Shown here one piece after another: positions 19,777 through 28,787 of a stretch of 64,000 nucleotides of DNA. The notes beneath the pieces were generated by a model. That model made no database searches, was not told where the DNA came from, and saw nothing but the letters and a program-made list of their open reading frames with translations. Source of the stretch: Sphingomonas sp. LC-1 (GTDB lineage: Bacteria; Pseudomonadota; Alphaproteobacteria; Sphingomonadales; Sphingomonadaceae). The stretch is from contig NZ_JANZXB010000001.1 of assembly GCF_025371035.1 (NCBI RefSeq), forward strand, positions 248,001-312,000, written 5' to 3'. The stretch's first letter is position 1. Each line of letters starts with the position of its first letter. Position numbers and translations under genes: made by a program.

Positions 19777-21647
19777 AATTGGGGTCGCTTGCCGCCTATG
19801 GGCTGACAGTCGGGGCCATGATCGCCGCCACGCCAGGCACCGCCGCCCCGATCGACCCCGCCACCGGTGGCGATGCCCGCGTCGCCCTTCCCGCCCCCGC
19901 CGCCAAGATGCCGCCCAGCATTCCCGCGCTGCTCGATCCCGATCAGAAAGCCGGCTATACCCGCGTCTTCGCCGCGATCCGCGAAAGCCGCTGGACCGAT
20001 GCGCAGTTGGAACTCGACGCGCTCAAGCCCGGCCCGCTCCACGCGATCGCTCGCGCCGAACTCTACACCGCCAAGGGCTCACCCAAGTTCGAGGTCGACC
20101 GGCTGGTCGCGCTGCTCAACGAAGCCCCCGAGCTGCCCCAGGCCGAACAGCTCGCCCGCCTGGCCCGTTCGCGTGGCGCGCGCGACCTGCCCCCGCTGCC
20201 CGAAGCCCATAATCTGATCTGGCAGGATGGCGCCCCCCGCCGGCTCCGCGCCAAAAGCGTAAAGAGCGATATGATCGCCGCCGATTTGGCGGTGAAGATG
20301 CAGCCTTTCGTCAAGGCGGATGACGGCCCCTCTGCCCTGGCGCTGCTCGAATCGACACAGGGCCTTTCGCCCGAGGCGCTGACCGAGTGGCAGCAGCGTG
20401 TTGCCTGGATCTATTTCCTGATGGGCGACGACGCCAACGCCCGGACCTTGGCCGCCAAGGCGGCGGACGGCGTCGGCGACTGGGCGATCCAGGGACGCTG
20501 GACCGTCGCGCTTTCCGCCTGGCGTCAGAATGACTGCCAGACCGCCGAAACCGCGTTCGAGGGAACGGCGGCGCGCGCGACCGATGTCGATCTGCGCGCC
20601 GCCGCACTTTACTGGGCGGCACGCGCCGATATGGTGTGCGGACGCCCCGACCGGGTCGAGGGACGGCTGCGTTCCGCCTCGCAATTCCGTGAGAGCTTTT
20701 ATGGTCAGCTCGCCCGGCAGGCGCTGGGGATGCGTGGCGACCGGGAGGCACGCGGGCAACTGGTTGCGACCGACTGGGCCGCGCTGGACCGTCGCCCCAA
20801 CATCCTGGTCGCCGCCGCGCTGGTCGAGATCGGGGAGACCGACCTCGCCGATGCCGTGATCCGGCAACAGGCCCGGATCGGCCAGCCCGGCGAGTTTCGC
20901 AGTCTGGTCCGCCTGGCCGAATCGCTCGACCTGCCCGCGACGACCGTCTGGCTCGCGCATAACTGCCCGGCCGGTGTCACTGCGACCGCCGAGGCCCGCT
21001 ATCCGACACCGAGTTGGACGCCCGACAGCGGCTGGCGCGTCGAAAAGGCCTTGGTCTACGCCCATACGCTTCAGGAGAGTGGGTTCCGCAACAAGGTCAT
21101 CAGCCCCGCCGGTGCCTATGGCCTGATGCAGATCATGCCCGCCGCCGCCACCGATTTCGCGCGCGAACGCGGTGTGTCGATCGACCGCAGCGCGCTGACC
21201 AAGCCCTCGACCAATATGGACATCGGCCAGCGCCATCTGGAGCGGCTGCGCGACATGACCGGCGTCACCGGCGGCCTGCTGCCCAAGGTCATCGCCGCCT
21301 ATAATGCCGGGCCCAAGCCTGTTGCCGAGTGGAACAGCATCGTGCGCGACAATGGCGATCCGCTGCTCTACATCGAAAGCATCCCCTATTGGGAGACGCG
21401 CGGATATGTCACCATGGTCCTGCGCAATTACTGGATGTACGAAGGCCAGACCGGCAAGAGCAAGTCGCCCAGCCGGTCGGCGCTGGCTCAGGGGCTATGG
21501 CCGCGCTTCCCGGGGCTGCCGGGCGCGAGTGCGATCCGACTGCAACGCCCCAATGTCGCACAAGCGAGCCTACCCGCGAAGACGACGATCGCCCTGAACG
21601 CCACGATCAGCCCGCAATCGAGCACGGCGGTTCCCCAGGCGAATTGA
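19773..21647 (+). CDS. Soluble lytic murein transglycosylase (Slt family)
   Basis: A 624-residue periplasmic enzyme that cleaves peptidoglycan glycan strands with formation of 1,6-anhydromuramic acid. An N-terminal signal peptide is followed by a long superhelical region, as in Slt70, then a lysozyme-like SLT domain: the catalytic glutamate E435 in HTLQESGFRNK, GAYGLMQIMPAAATDFA, and IAAYNAGPKPVAEW. The C-terminal tail beyond about residue 580 is low-complexity. Its start overlaps the stop of the glycosylase-like gene (ATGA 19773-19776), so the two are coupled. Confidence 0.94.
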   Translation: MKLGSLAAYGLTVGAMIAATPGTAAPIDPATGGDARVALPAPAAKMPPSIPALLDPDQKAGYTRVFAAIRESRWTDAQLELDALKPGPLHAIARAELYTAKGSPKFEVDRLVALLNEAPELPQAEQLARLARSRGARDLPPLPEAHNLIWQDGAPRRLRAKSVKSDMIAADLAVKMQPFVKADDGPSALALLESTQGLSPEALTEWQQRVAWIYFLMGDDANARTLAAKAADGVGDWAIQGRWTVALSAWRQNDCQTAETAFEGTAARATDVDLRAAALYWAARADMVCGRPDRVEGRLRSASQFRESFYGQLARQALGMRGDREARGQLVATDWAALDRRPNILVAAALVEIGETDLADAVIRQQARIGQPGEFRSLVRLAESLDLPATTVWLAHNCPAGVTATAEARYPTPSWTPDSGWRVEKALVYAHTLQESGFRNKVISPAGAYGLMQIMPAAATDFARERGVSIDRSALTKPSTNMDIGQRHLERLRDMTGVTGGLLPKVIAAYNAGPKPVAEWNSIVRDNGDPLLYIESIPYWETRGYVTMVLRNYWMYEGQTGKSKSPSRSALAQGLWPRFPGLPGASAIRLQRPNVAQASLPAKTTIALNATISPQSSTAVPQAN

Positions 21648-21675
21648 GTGGATTTGGGGCGTCGGCATAGCATGG

Positions 21676-21756
21676 CCTTCGACGCCGCTCAGCGTGAACG
21701 AAACTTTGAGCGGGACCCGGTCCCCAACCTCGGTTCACGTTGAGCAACGTCGAAGG
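21676..21756. repeat. Inverted repeat of the TTCGAC/CTCAG/TGAAC type
   Basis: CCTTCGACGCCGCTCAGCGTGAACG (21676-21700) and the inverse of 21732-21756 match at most positions (about 21 of 25), separated by 31 bases. The unit resembles the widely dispersed CCTTCGACAAGCTCAGGNTGAAC palindromic repeats found between genes in many bacteria. It lies downstream of the transglycosylase and could form a large stem-loop that ends that transcript. Confidence 0.65.
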
Positions 21757-21835
21757 GCAAGTCCCGCCTTTCGCCAAGCCGCCCCCTCTATCCCCGTCGG
21801 AGCGTTACCCGCCAATCTCTGTTTCGAAAGCCGCC

Positions 21836-22363
21836 ATGCCCATCGATACGACCCGCCCGTTCCTGCCCGTCCGCATCGCGGTGCTGACCGTCTCCGACAC
21901 CCGCTCGCTGGCGGAGGATCGTTCGGGCGATACGCTGGTCGGGCTGCTGACCGAGGCAGGCCATGACCTGGCCGAGCGGACGATCCTGCGCGACGATGCC
22001 GACCATATCGTCGCGCAACTCCATCGATGGATCGACGACGTCAGCATCGACTGCATCCTGACCACCGGCGGCACCGGCGTGACCGGCCGCGACGTGACCC
22101 CCGAAGCGGTCGAGCGCGTCGCCACCAAGATGATTCCCGGCTTCGGCGAACTCTTCCGCTGGCTCAGCTTCCAGACGATCGGCACCTCGACCATCCAGTC
22201 GCGCGCCTGCGCCTGCGTCGCGCGCGGGACCTATATCTTTGCACTACCGGGCTCGACGGGTGCGGTGAAGGACGCCTGGAACGGCATATTGCGCGATCAG
22301 CTCGACAGCCGTCACCGCCCCTGCAACTTCGTCGAACTCATGCCCCGGCTGCTGGAGCGCTGA
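21836..22363 (+). CDS. moaB: Molybdenum cofactor biosynthesis protein B
   Basis: A 175-residue MoaB/MogA-fold protein, acting in the adenylylation step of molybdopterin before metal insertion. Family motifs are [19 protein letters not shown], the phosphate-binding [16 protein letters not shown] and [14 protein letters not shown]. The start [14 protein letters not shown] at 21836 is typical. An in-frame ATG at 21740 would translate the intergenic inverted repeat and is rejected. It stands alone on the plus strand. Confidence 0.93.
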   Translation: MPIDTTRPFLPVRIAVLTVSDTRSLAEDRSGDTLVGLLTEAGHDLAERTILRDDADHIVAQLHRWIDDVSIDCILTTGGTGVTGRDVTPEAVERVATKMIPGFGELFRWLSFQTIGTSTIQSRACACVARGTYIFALPGSTGAVKDAWNGILRDQLDSRHRPCNFVELMPRLLER

Positions 22364-22367
22364 TCGC

Positions 22368-22700
22368 TCAGTCGGCCTGCATCGCGGCGAGTTCGTGACC
22401 GTCAACATCGCGAAAGTGGAAACGCCTGCCGCCCGGAAAGGCGAAGATCGGCACGCTGATCGCGCCACCCGCCCGCTCGACCGCCGCCTGTGCCGCCTCC
22501 AGGTTGTCGACGCGTATCACCGGCAACGGCGCGCCGACCTTCTCGGGTGAGGCGTCGAGGCCGAAATCGGTGTCCCCGCTCATCGTCGCGGCATAATCGG
22601 GACCGAAATCGGTAAAGTCCCAACCGAACGCATCGGCATAGAAGCGCTTGGCCTCCGCCCGATCGGAAACCGGAAGCTCCAGATACTCGAACCGTGCCAT
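22368..22700 (-). CDS. VOC superfamily (glyoxalase/bleomycin-resistance-like) protein
   Basis: A 110-residue single vicinal-oxygen-chelate domain. The N-terminal strand FEYLELPVSDRAEAKRFYAD, the GWDFTDFGPDYA segment, VDNLEAAQAAVERAGG and the C-terminal FHFRDVDGHELAAMQ are characteristic. Members are lyases, isomerases or binding proteins; this one cannot be assigned a substrate. ATG 22700 is preceded by GGGGAG; a GTG directly upstream (22703) is too close to that site. It converges with moaB with only four bases between stops. Confidence 0.88.
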   Translation of the reverse strand: MARFEYLELPVSDRAEAKRFYADAFGWDFTDFGPDYAATMSGDTDFGLDASPEKVGAPLPVIRVDNLEAAQAAVERAGGAISVPIFAFPGGRRFHFRDVDGHELAAMQAD

Positions 22701-22804
22701 CACACTCCCCTTGTTCTTGATACGTTCCCATTGATGCGATAGCCTGACCAGATGGTCAAGGACGATTCTTCCGATATGATCGCGCGCCGCTCAGGGGCGC
22801 TACC

Positions 22805-23872
22805 GTGACGAGGATCACGGGCCGGGGCGCGACCGGGAATGCGACGAGCCGGCGCTTCAACCTGCCCGAACAGGAGGCGGACGGCGACTGGCTGGACCAG
22901 CGTACGGTGGTCGATGGCGAACCGCCACCGCTGCGGACGAGCGTGACGATCGTCAAACCCCGCACGATCCTGACCCGCAATAGCTCGCCCGACGTACCGT
23001 TCAGCCAGTCGATCAATGCCTATGGCGGGTGCGAGCATGGCTGCATCTATTGCTTCGCGCGACCGACCCATGCCTATCACGACCTTTCGCCGGGGCTGGA
23101 CTTCGAGACCAAGTTGTTCGCCAAGCCGGATGCCGCCGCGCTGCTTCGCGTCGAACTCGCCAGGCCCGGCTATCGCGTCGCGCCGATCGCGCTGGGGACC
23201 AATACCGATCCCTATCAGCCGATCGAGCAGCAATGGCGGATCACCCGGCAAATCCTGGAGGTGCTGGCCGAGACGAACCATCCCGTCGCGATCACCACCA
23301 AGTCCGATAGAGTGGTGCGCGACATCGACATTCTAGCACCGATGGCTGCCAAAGGGCTGGCGACGGTGTGCGTCTCGGTCACGTCGCTCGACGCCAGATT
23401 GTCGCGGACGGTCGAGCCTCGTGCGCCCACGCCCGAGCGACGGCTGGCAGCGGTGGCGAAGCTGTCGGCGGCGGGCATCCCGACCTATGTCTCGCTGGCG
23501 CCGGTGATCCCGGCCATCACCGACCATGAGATCGAGCATCTGGTTGCCCGTGCGGCGCAGGCGGGGGCCGGTCATGCCTTCTTCATCCCCGTCCGTCTGC
23601 CGCACGAAGTCGCGCCGCTCTTCCGCGCCTGGCTGGATACGCATTTCCCCGAACGGGCGAGCAAGGTGATGGCGATCATCCAGTCGCTGCGCGACGGGCG
23701 AGACAATGATCCCGGCTTCTTCACCCGGATGCGCGGACAGGGCCCCTGGGCGGAATTGCTGCGCGTCCGCTTTCGCCGCGCCTGCCGGTTGCACGGCCTC
23801 AATCGCGATCGGCCGCCGCTCGACACCAGCCTGTTTCGCCCGCCAAGGGGAGCGCAAGGCGAGTTGTTTTGA
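22805..23872 (+). CDS. PA0069 family radical SAM protein
   Basis: A 355-residue radical SAM enzyme. The [4Fe-4S] ligands are in GGCEHGCIYCFARPTHAY (C76, C80, C83; the CX3CX2C pattern), and the N-terminal GRGATGNATSRRFN and the C-terminal DPGFFTRMRGQGPWAELL are the usual landmarks of the PA0069 group, which is related to spore photoproduct lyase-like proteins. The reaction catalysed by this group is not established. The start is GTG 22805; no in-frame ATG lies upstream. It is followed after about 50 bases by the small acidic ORF. Confidence 0.9.
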   Translation: MTRITGRGATGNATSRRFNLPEQEADGDWLDQRTVVDGEPPPLRTSVTIVKPRTILTRNSSPDVPFSQSINAYGGCEHGCIYCFARPTHAYHDLSPGLDFETKLFAKPDAAALLRVELARPGYRVAPIALGTNTDPYQPIEQQWRITRQILEVLAETNHPVAITTKSDRVVRDIDILAPMAAKGLATVCVSVTSLDARLSRTVEPRAPTPERRLAAVAKLSAAGIPTYVSLAPVIPAITDHEIEHLVARAAQAGAGHAFFIPVRLPHEVAPLFRAWLDTHFPERASKVMAIIQSLRDGRDNDPGFFTRMRGQGPWAELLRVRFRRACRLHGLNRDRPPLDTSLFRPPRGAQGELF

Positions 23873-23920
23873 GGATCATCCCGCTTCGTCCACGCGTTGG
23901 AACCGGGAAGGAGAGCGACG

Positions 23921-24055
23921 ATGATCCACGACCCCGAACAGACCCCGCCCGAACAGGTGCCCAACGAGGACGAGGCCGACAGCTCCGGCGGCGGCTATGG
24001 CAATCATGGTGAGGCGGGCGACGAAGAGCAGGATCGGCGCGAAGTCGGGGGCTAA
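23921..24055 (+). CDS. Small acidic hydrophilic protein of unknown function (44 residues)
   Basis: A short ORF (MIHDPEQTPPEQ through DRREVGG) preceded by a strong Shine-Dalgarno GGGAAGGAG at good spacing. The product is very acidic (many E/D), contains SSGGGYGNHGEAG, and has no membrane segment; composition suggests a disordered small protein, of the kind often annotated hypothetical in sphingomonads. Upstream, GGATC-N17-CGTTGG (23876-23901) is a near match to an EcfG general-stress promoter, but weakly supported. A terminator-like hairpin follows at 24063-24092. Confidence 0.6.
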   Translation: MIHDPEQTPPEQVPNEDEADSSGGGYGNHGEAGDEEQDRREVGG

Positions 24056-24062
24056 TGCCGGG

Positions 24063-24092
24063 CCGTCGCCCCAGCGTGCGCTGGGGCGACGG
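24063..24092. terminator. Perfect 13-bp hairpin between convergent genes
   Basis: CCGTCGCCCCAGC and GCTGGGGCGACGG pair perfectly around a four-base loop, between the small acidic ORF and dnaE. There is no strong U tract; a bidirectional terminator is the likely role. Confidence 0.7.
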
Positions 24093-24100
24093 TTCAGCCA

Positions 24101-27100
24101 TTACCCCACCAATGCCAGACGCGCCTCCGACGACTTCATCGCGACTGCGGTCACGCCCGGCAGGTCCTCGATATGGCTGGCCAGTTCGGCGTCGAGCAGG
24201 AAGTTACGTCCCAGCATCAGCAGCGTATCGCCGTCCGGCCCCGCGATCCGCGCCCGGACCTCGCCCCGGCCGTTGCGCAGCGGGTCGAGCATCGCGTGAA
24301 GCGCCTTGAACGCCGCCTTGTCGGCCACCGTCACCTCGACCACGAACTTCGCGGTGCTGGCGAGCCCGTCGAATGGCTGGACCCGCTTGATGCTGACACG
24401 TGGGGCCTCTTCGCCCGGACGGCGATCAAGTTCGACGGTGATGAGCGCGCAATCGCCCTCCTTGGCGGCCTTTTCCAGATCGCCCGCCACCGAATCGTCG
24501 AAACAGGTCGCCAGGAACTGCCCCGTCGCGTCGGATAGCTGCGCCATCATATAGCGCTTGCCCCGCGCCGAGGTCCGCCAGCGCGCATCCTCGACCAAAG
24601 CCGCCATCGTCGCGCCGATCCGCGCGCCGTCGTCGGGGATGATCAGGTCGGTCAGCGAGGTGTAGGTCCGCGCGCCGTGCATCTTGGCGATATGCGCGTG
24701 GCGATCGACCGGATGGGCGGAGAAATAGAAGCCGAACGCCTCCTTCTCCTGCTCCATCCGCTGCGACAGGCTCCAGCGGGTGCCGGTCGGCAACTTGATC
24801 GCGTCGCCCGCCACCTCCGTCTCGCCGAACAGCCCGCCCTGCCCGCTGGTCCGCCCCTCATGGGTGCGCGCGGCGATGGCAAGGACGGTTTCGGCGACCG
24901 CATGGACGCCTGCGCGGTTGACCTCGATCCCGTCGAACGCCCCCGCGGACGCCAGCGTCTCCAGCTGGCGCTTGTTCATCAGGCGCGGATCGACCCGCTT
25001 GGCCAGCGCATCGAGCGAGGCGAAACGTCCGCCCGCATTACGCTCGGCGACCAGCTTCTCCATCGCGCCCTCGCCCACCGACTTGAGCGCACCCAGCGCA
25101 TAGCGGACGCCCAGGCCGTCCTCATGTGGCTCGACATCGAACTCGGCCTGGCTGGCGTTGATGCAGGGGGGCAGCATCGTCACGCCCATTCGCCGCGCAT
25201 CGTCGACGAAGATCGCCAGCTTGTCAGTCAGCGCCATGTCGTAGCACATCGACGCGGCATAGAATTCGTGCGGGTGATGCGCCTTCAGCCACGCCGTCTG
25301 ATAGGCGAGCAGCGCATAGGCCGCCGCATGGCTCTTGTTGAAGCCATAGCCGGCGAACTTGTCGATCAAGTCGAACAGCTCATTGGCCTTTTGCGACGGG
25401 ATGCCGTTCACCTCCTGGCATCCCTTGACGAAGATGGCGCGCTGCGCGTCCATCTCCGCCTTCACCTTCTTGCCCATCGCGCGGCGGAGAAGATCCGCGC
25501 CGCCCAGCGAATAGCCCGCCAGGATCTGCGCGGCCTGCATCACCTGTTCCTGATAGACGAAGATGCCATAGGTCTCGGACAATATCTGTTCGAGCAGGGG
25601 ATGCGGGTAGATAATCTCCTCGGTTCCCTGCTTGCGGCGACCGAAGCTGGGGATATTGTCCATCGGACCCGGCCGATAGAGCGACACGAGCGCGATGATG
25701 TCGCCGAAATTGGTCGGGCGCACGGCGGACAGGGTGCGCCGCATACCTTCCGATTCCAGCTGAAACACGCCGACCGTGTCGCCCTTCTGCAGAAGAGCGT
25801 AGGTCGCCTCATCATCCCAGGCCAAGGCCCCGAGATCGACCTCGACCCCGCGCTTGGCGAGCAGCTGCACCGCTTTTTGCAGCACGGACAGCGTCTTGAG
25901 GCCGAGGAAGTCGAACTTCACGAGGCCCGCGCCTTCGACAAACTTCATGTCGAACTGCGTCACCGGCATGTCCGAGCGCGGGTCGCGATAAAGCGGCACC
26001 AGCTGCGCCAGCGGCCGGTCGCCGATCACCACACCGGCGGCGTGAGTGGACGAGTGACGCGGCAGCCCCTCCAGCTTGGTCGCCAGGTCGAGCAGGCGGC
26101 GGACCTGATTGTCGTTGGCATATTCCTTCGCCAACTCCGGCACGCCGTTCAGCGCACGCTTCAGGTCCCAGGGGTCGGTCGGATGGTTAGGCACCAGCTT
26201 GGCGAGCCGGTCGACCTGACCATAGCTCATCTGGAGCACGCGGCCGGTGTCCTTCAGCACCGCGCGCGCCTTCAGCTTACCGAAGGTGATGATCTGCGCG
26301 ACCTGATCGCGACCATATTTCTCCTGGACGTAGCGGATGACCTCGCCACGCCGGGTTTCGCAGAAGTCGATGTCGAAGTCGGGCATCGACACGCGTTCCG
26401 GATTCAGGAAGCGCTCGAACAGCAGGCCCAGCTTCAGCGGGTCGAGGTCGGTGATGGTCAGCGCCCAGGCGACCACCGAGCCCGCGCCCGAACCACGGCC
26501 CGGCCCCACGGGAATGTCGTGGTCCTTGGCCCATTTGATGAAGTCGGCGACGATCAGGAAATATCCGGGGAAGCCCATCTGGATAATGATGTCGACCTCG
26601 AACTTGAGCCGTTCGTGATAGGCCTCGCGCCAGCCGGGTTCGCCCTCGCCCTCCAGCTCGGCGATACGGTCGAGCCGCGCCTCCAGCCCCGCCGTCGCGT
26701 CGCGGCGGAGCATCGCCGCCTCGCCCTCGCGGTCGCCCGCGAGGCTGGGGAGGATCGGTTTGCGCCAAGGCGCCATCACCGCGCAGCGCTGTGCGACGAC
26801 CAGCGTGTTGTCGATCGCTTCCGGCAGGTCGGCGAAGAGCTGCTTCATCACCTCGGCGGGCTTCAGCCAGGCCTCGGGGCTGCTCTTGGGGCGGTCGTCC
26901 ATTTCGACATAGGTCGAATTGGCGATGCACAGCATGGCGTCATGCGCGTCGCGGAACCCGCTATCGGCAAAGCAGCAGGGATTGGTCGCGACCAGCGGCA
27001 GGTCCCGGTCATAGGCAAGGTCGATCAGATCCTGCTCGGCCGCGATCTCGATGGGATCGTCGCGGCGGGCGAGCTCGACATAGAGCCGGTCGCCGAAAAT

Positions 27101-27589
27101 CGCCTGGAGCCGGTCGGCATAGGCCTTGGCCCGGTCCGGCTGGCCTTCGGCGAACAGCCGCGCGATGCCGCCCTCCCCGGCCGCGGTCAGCGCGATCAGG
27201 CCGGTGCTGAACTTCTCCAGCGTGTCGAAGCCGACATGCGCCGCCAGCTCGATCGGCCGGTCGAGATGCGCCGCCGACACCAGCGCGCACAGATTGTCAT
27301 AGCCGGTCATGTCCTGCGCATAGAGCGCGATCCAGTCGACCACCGCGCCGACATTGTCGGGCATGTCGGGCCGCGCGACGCCCAGCATCGTGCCGATGAT
27401 CGGCTGCACCCCCGCTTTCTTCGCGGCGTCGGAAAAGGCCATGGCGGCATAGAGGCCGTTGCGATCGGTCAGCCCGGCGGCGGGGAAGTTATTGGCCTGG
27501 GCCTGCGCGGCTATCGCCTTGGGATCGATCGCGCCATCGAGCATCGTGAAGGACGAAAAGATGCGGAGGGGCACATAACCGGAATGCAT
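24101..27589 (-). CDS. dnaE: DNA polymerase III alpha subunit
   Basis: The 1162-residue replicative polymerase catalytic subunit. An N-terminal PHP domain begins VPLRIFSSFTMLDGAIDP. The C-family polymerase catalytic aspartates lie in PDFDIDF around residue 400, and GPGRGSGAGSVVAWAL and FNKSHAAAYALLAYQTAWLK are strongly conserved family segments. The C-terminal part carries the helix-hairpin-helix and OB-fold regions. Length is normal for the DnaE1 type. It is monocistronic and divergent from hdeD. Confidence 0.98.
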   Translation of the reverse strand: MHSGYVPLRIFSSFTMLDGAIDPKAIAAQAQANNFPAAGLTDRNGLYAAMAFSDAAKKAGVQPIIGTMLGVARPDMPDNVGAVVDWIALYAQDMTGYDNLCALVSAAHLDRPIELAAHVGFDTLEKFSTGLIALTAAGEGGIARLFAEGQPDRAKAYADRLQAIFGDRLYVELARRDDPIEIAAEQDLIDLAYDRDLPLVATNPCCFADSGFRDAHDAMLCIANSTYVEMDDRPKSSPEAWLKPAEVMKQLFADLPEAIDNTLVVAQRCAVMAPWRKPILPSLAGDREGEAAMLRRDATAGLEARLDRIAELEGEGEPGWREAYHERLKFEVDIIIQMGFPGYFLIVADFIKWAKDHDIPVGPGRGSGAGSVVAWALTITDLDPLKLGLLFERFLNPERVSMPDFDIDFCETRRGEVIRYVQEKYGRDQVAQIITFGKLKARAVLKDTGRVLQMSYGQVDRLAKLVPNHPTDPWDLKRALNGVPELAKEYANDNQVRRLLDLATKLEGLPRHSSTHAAGVVIGDRPLAQLVPLYRDPRSDMPVTQFDMKFVEGAGLVKFDFLGLKTLSVLQKAVQLLAKRGVEVDLGALAWDDEATYALLQKGDTVGVFQLESEGMRRTLSAVRPTNFGDIIALVSLYRPGPMDNIPSFGRRKQGTEEIIYPHPLLEQILSETYGIFVYQEQVMQAAQILAGYSLGGADLLRRAMGKKVKAEMDAQRAIFVKGCQEVNGIPSQKANELFDLIDKFAGYGFNKSHAAAYALLAYQTAWLKAHHPHEFYAASMCYDMALTDKLAIFVDDARRMGVTMLPPCINASQAEFDVEPHEDGLGVRYALGALKSVGEGAMEKLVAERNAGGRFASLDALAKRVDPRLMNKRQLETLASAGAFDGIEVNRAGVHAVAETVLAIAARTHEGRTSGQGGLFGETEVAGDAIKLPTGTRWSLSQRMEQEKEAFGFYFSAHPVDRHAHIAKMHGARTYTSLTDLIIPDDGARIGATMAALVEDARWRTSARGKRYMMAQLSDATGQFLATCFDDSVAGDLEKAAKEGDCALITVELDRRPGEEAPRVSIKRVQPFDGLASTAKFVVEVTVADKAAFKALHAMLDPLRNGRGEVRARIAGPDGDTLLMLGRNFLLDAELASHIEDLPGVTAVAMKSSEARLALVG

Positions 27590-27628
27590 GCCCCATCCCT
27601 ACCCGACCTCGCGTGATTCGACCAGCGC

Positions 27629-27653
27629 GGAACCCGGCCACAGGCGATCCGTT
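27629..27653 (+). promoter_or_regulatory. EcfG-type general stress promoter of the HdeD gene
   Basis: GGAAC (27629-27633), 16-base spacer, CGTT (27650-27653): the consensus of alphaproteobacterial sigma EcfG (PhyR-NepR-EcfG general stress response). It is 40 bases upstream of the hdeD start at 27693, a sensible leader length. Confidence 0.6.
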
Positions 27654-27692
27654 ACGGCAACAGAAGGGCTGATCTACCGCAGGATATTGACG

Positions 27693-28259
27693 ATGACCGA
27701 CACCGATCGATCCTATGCGACTTCGCTTCGTCCCGGCGCAGGCTGGGGCTGGATCTTGGCCTATGGCATATTGTCGGCGCTGCTCGGCCTGGCGGCGTTC
27801 GTCTTTCCCGTGCCGGCCACGCTGGCGGCGACGCTCGTCATCGGGGCGTTCTTTCTGGCGTCGGGGATCGTGGCGATCGGTGCGGGGATTTTCGGCAAAG
27901 GGCATGAGGGGCGCGGCTATGCCATCGGCTTTGGCCTGATCTCGCTCGTCATCGGACTGATCATGGCGTTCAAGCCGGCGACGGGCGCGATCTCGATTAC
28001 CTTGCTCGTCGCGGTATGGCTGGGCCTGCGCGGCGCGTTGGAGATCGGCTTGGGCGCGCGGATGCGCCGTCGGCGCGGATGGATGATCGCGCTGGGCGTG
28101 CTCAACATCATCCTGGCGGTATTCGTGCTGGCCACGCTGCCATGGAGCGCGATGACGCTGCCGGGCTATATTTTGGGGCTGAGCTTCTTCTTTGGGGGCA
28201 TCACGTCGATCGCTTCGGCACTGGATCACAAGAAGGGCGCGAGCGCGTTTTCGATTTGA
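27693..28259 (+). CDS. HdeD family acid-resistance membrane protein
   Basis: A 188-residue inner-membrane protein with about six hydrophobic helices in three hairpins (GWGWILAYGILSALLGLAAF, LVIGLIMAF, IALGVLNIILAVFVLATLPW, ILGLSFFFGGITSIASAL), as in HdeD, implicated in acid and general stress tolerance. ATG 27693 follows an AGGA site; the longer in-frame reading from 27588 overlaps the dnaE start and translates the promoter region. The upstream EcfG motif fits a stress role. Confidence 0.88.
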   Translation: MTDTDRSYATSLRPGAGWGWILAYGILSALLGLAAFVFPVPATLAATLVIGAFFLASGIVAIGAGIFGKGHEGRGYAIGFGLISLVIGLIMAFKPATGAISITLLVAVWLGLRGALEIGLGARMRRRRGWMIALGVLNIILAVFVLATLPWSAMTLPGYILGLSFFFGGITSIASALDHKKGASAFSI

Positions 28260-28307
28260 GCGGGTGGCTCGGCCTTAAACTTCGCCCAGGCTGAACGGAT
28301 ATTGGGT

Positions 28308-28787
28308 TTACAGCAGCCCTTCGATGTCGCGCACCATATCCTCGGGCTTGGTCGTCGGGGCATAGCGGCCGACCACCTTGCCCGAGCGATCGACCAGAAA
28401 TTTGGTGAAGTTCCACTTGATCGCCTTGGTGCCGAGCACGCCCGGTGCCTGCGCCTTCAGCCACTGGAACAGCGGTTCGGCCGCGTCGCCATTGACCTCG
28501 ACCTTCGCCATCACCGGGAAGGTCACGTCATAGGTCAGCGAACAGAAATTCGCGATCTCCGCCGCATCGCCCGGTTCCTGCGCGCCGAACTGGTTGCACG
28601 GAAAGCCCAGCACCGTCAGCCCTTGCGTCTCATATCGGCGATGCAGCGCCTCCAGCCCCTCATATTGCGGGGTGAAGCCGCATTTGGACGCAGTGTTCAC
28701 CACCAGCAGGACGCGCCCGGCATATATCGCCATGTCGACAGGCTGACCATCCGCCGCCCGGACGGTGAAATCCGCAATCCCGCTCAT
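28308..28787 (-). CDS. Glutathione peroxidase
   Basis: A 159-residue thiol peroxidase of the GPx family reducing peroxides with glutathione or thioredoxin. The peroxidatic residue is cysteine C36 in NTASKCGFTPQY, not selenocysteine; the glutamine and tryptophan of the catalytic tetrad lie in GFPCNQFGAQEPG and KWNFTKFLVD. ATG 28787 overlaps the stop of the GNAT gene (ATGA), fixing the start. It is the last gene of the lolC-lolD-GNAT-gpx run. Confidence 0.95.
   Translation of the reverse strand: MSGIADFTVRAADGQPVDMAIYAGRVLLVVNTASKCGFTPQYEGLEALHRRYETQGLTVLGFPCNQFGAQEPGDAAEIANFCSLTYDVTFPVMAKVEVNGDAAEPLFQWLKAQAPGVLGTKAIKWNFTKFLVDRSGKVVGRYAPTTKPEDMVRDIEGLL

Noticed and set aside
24677-27616. 979-codon plus-strand frame opposite dnaE
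   Set aside because: Same reason: dnaE on the other strand is unambiguous.
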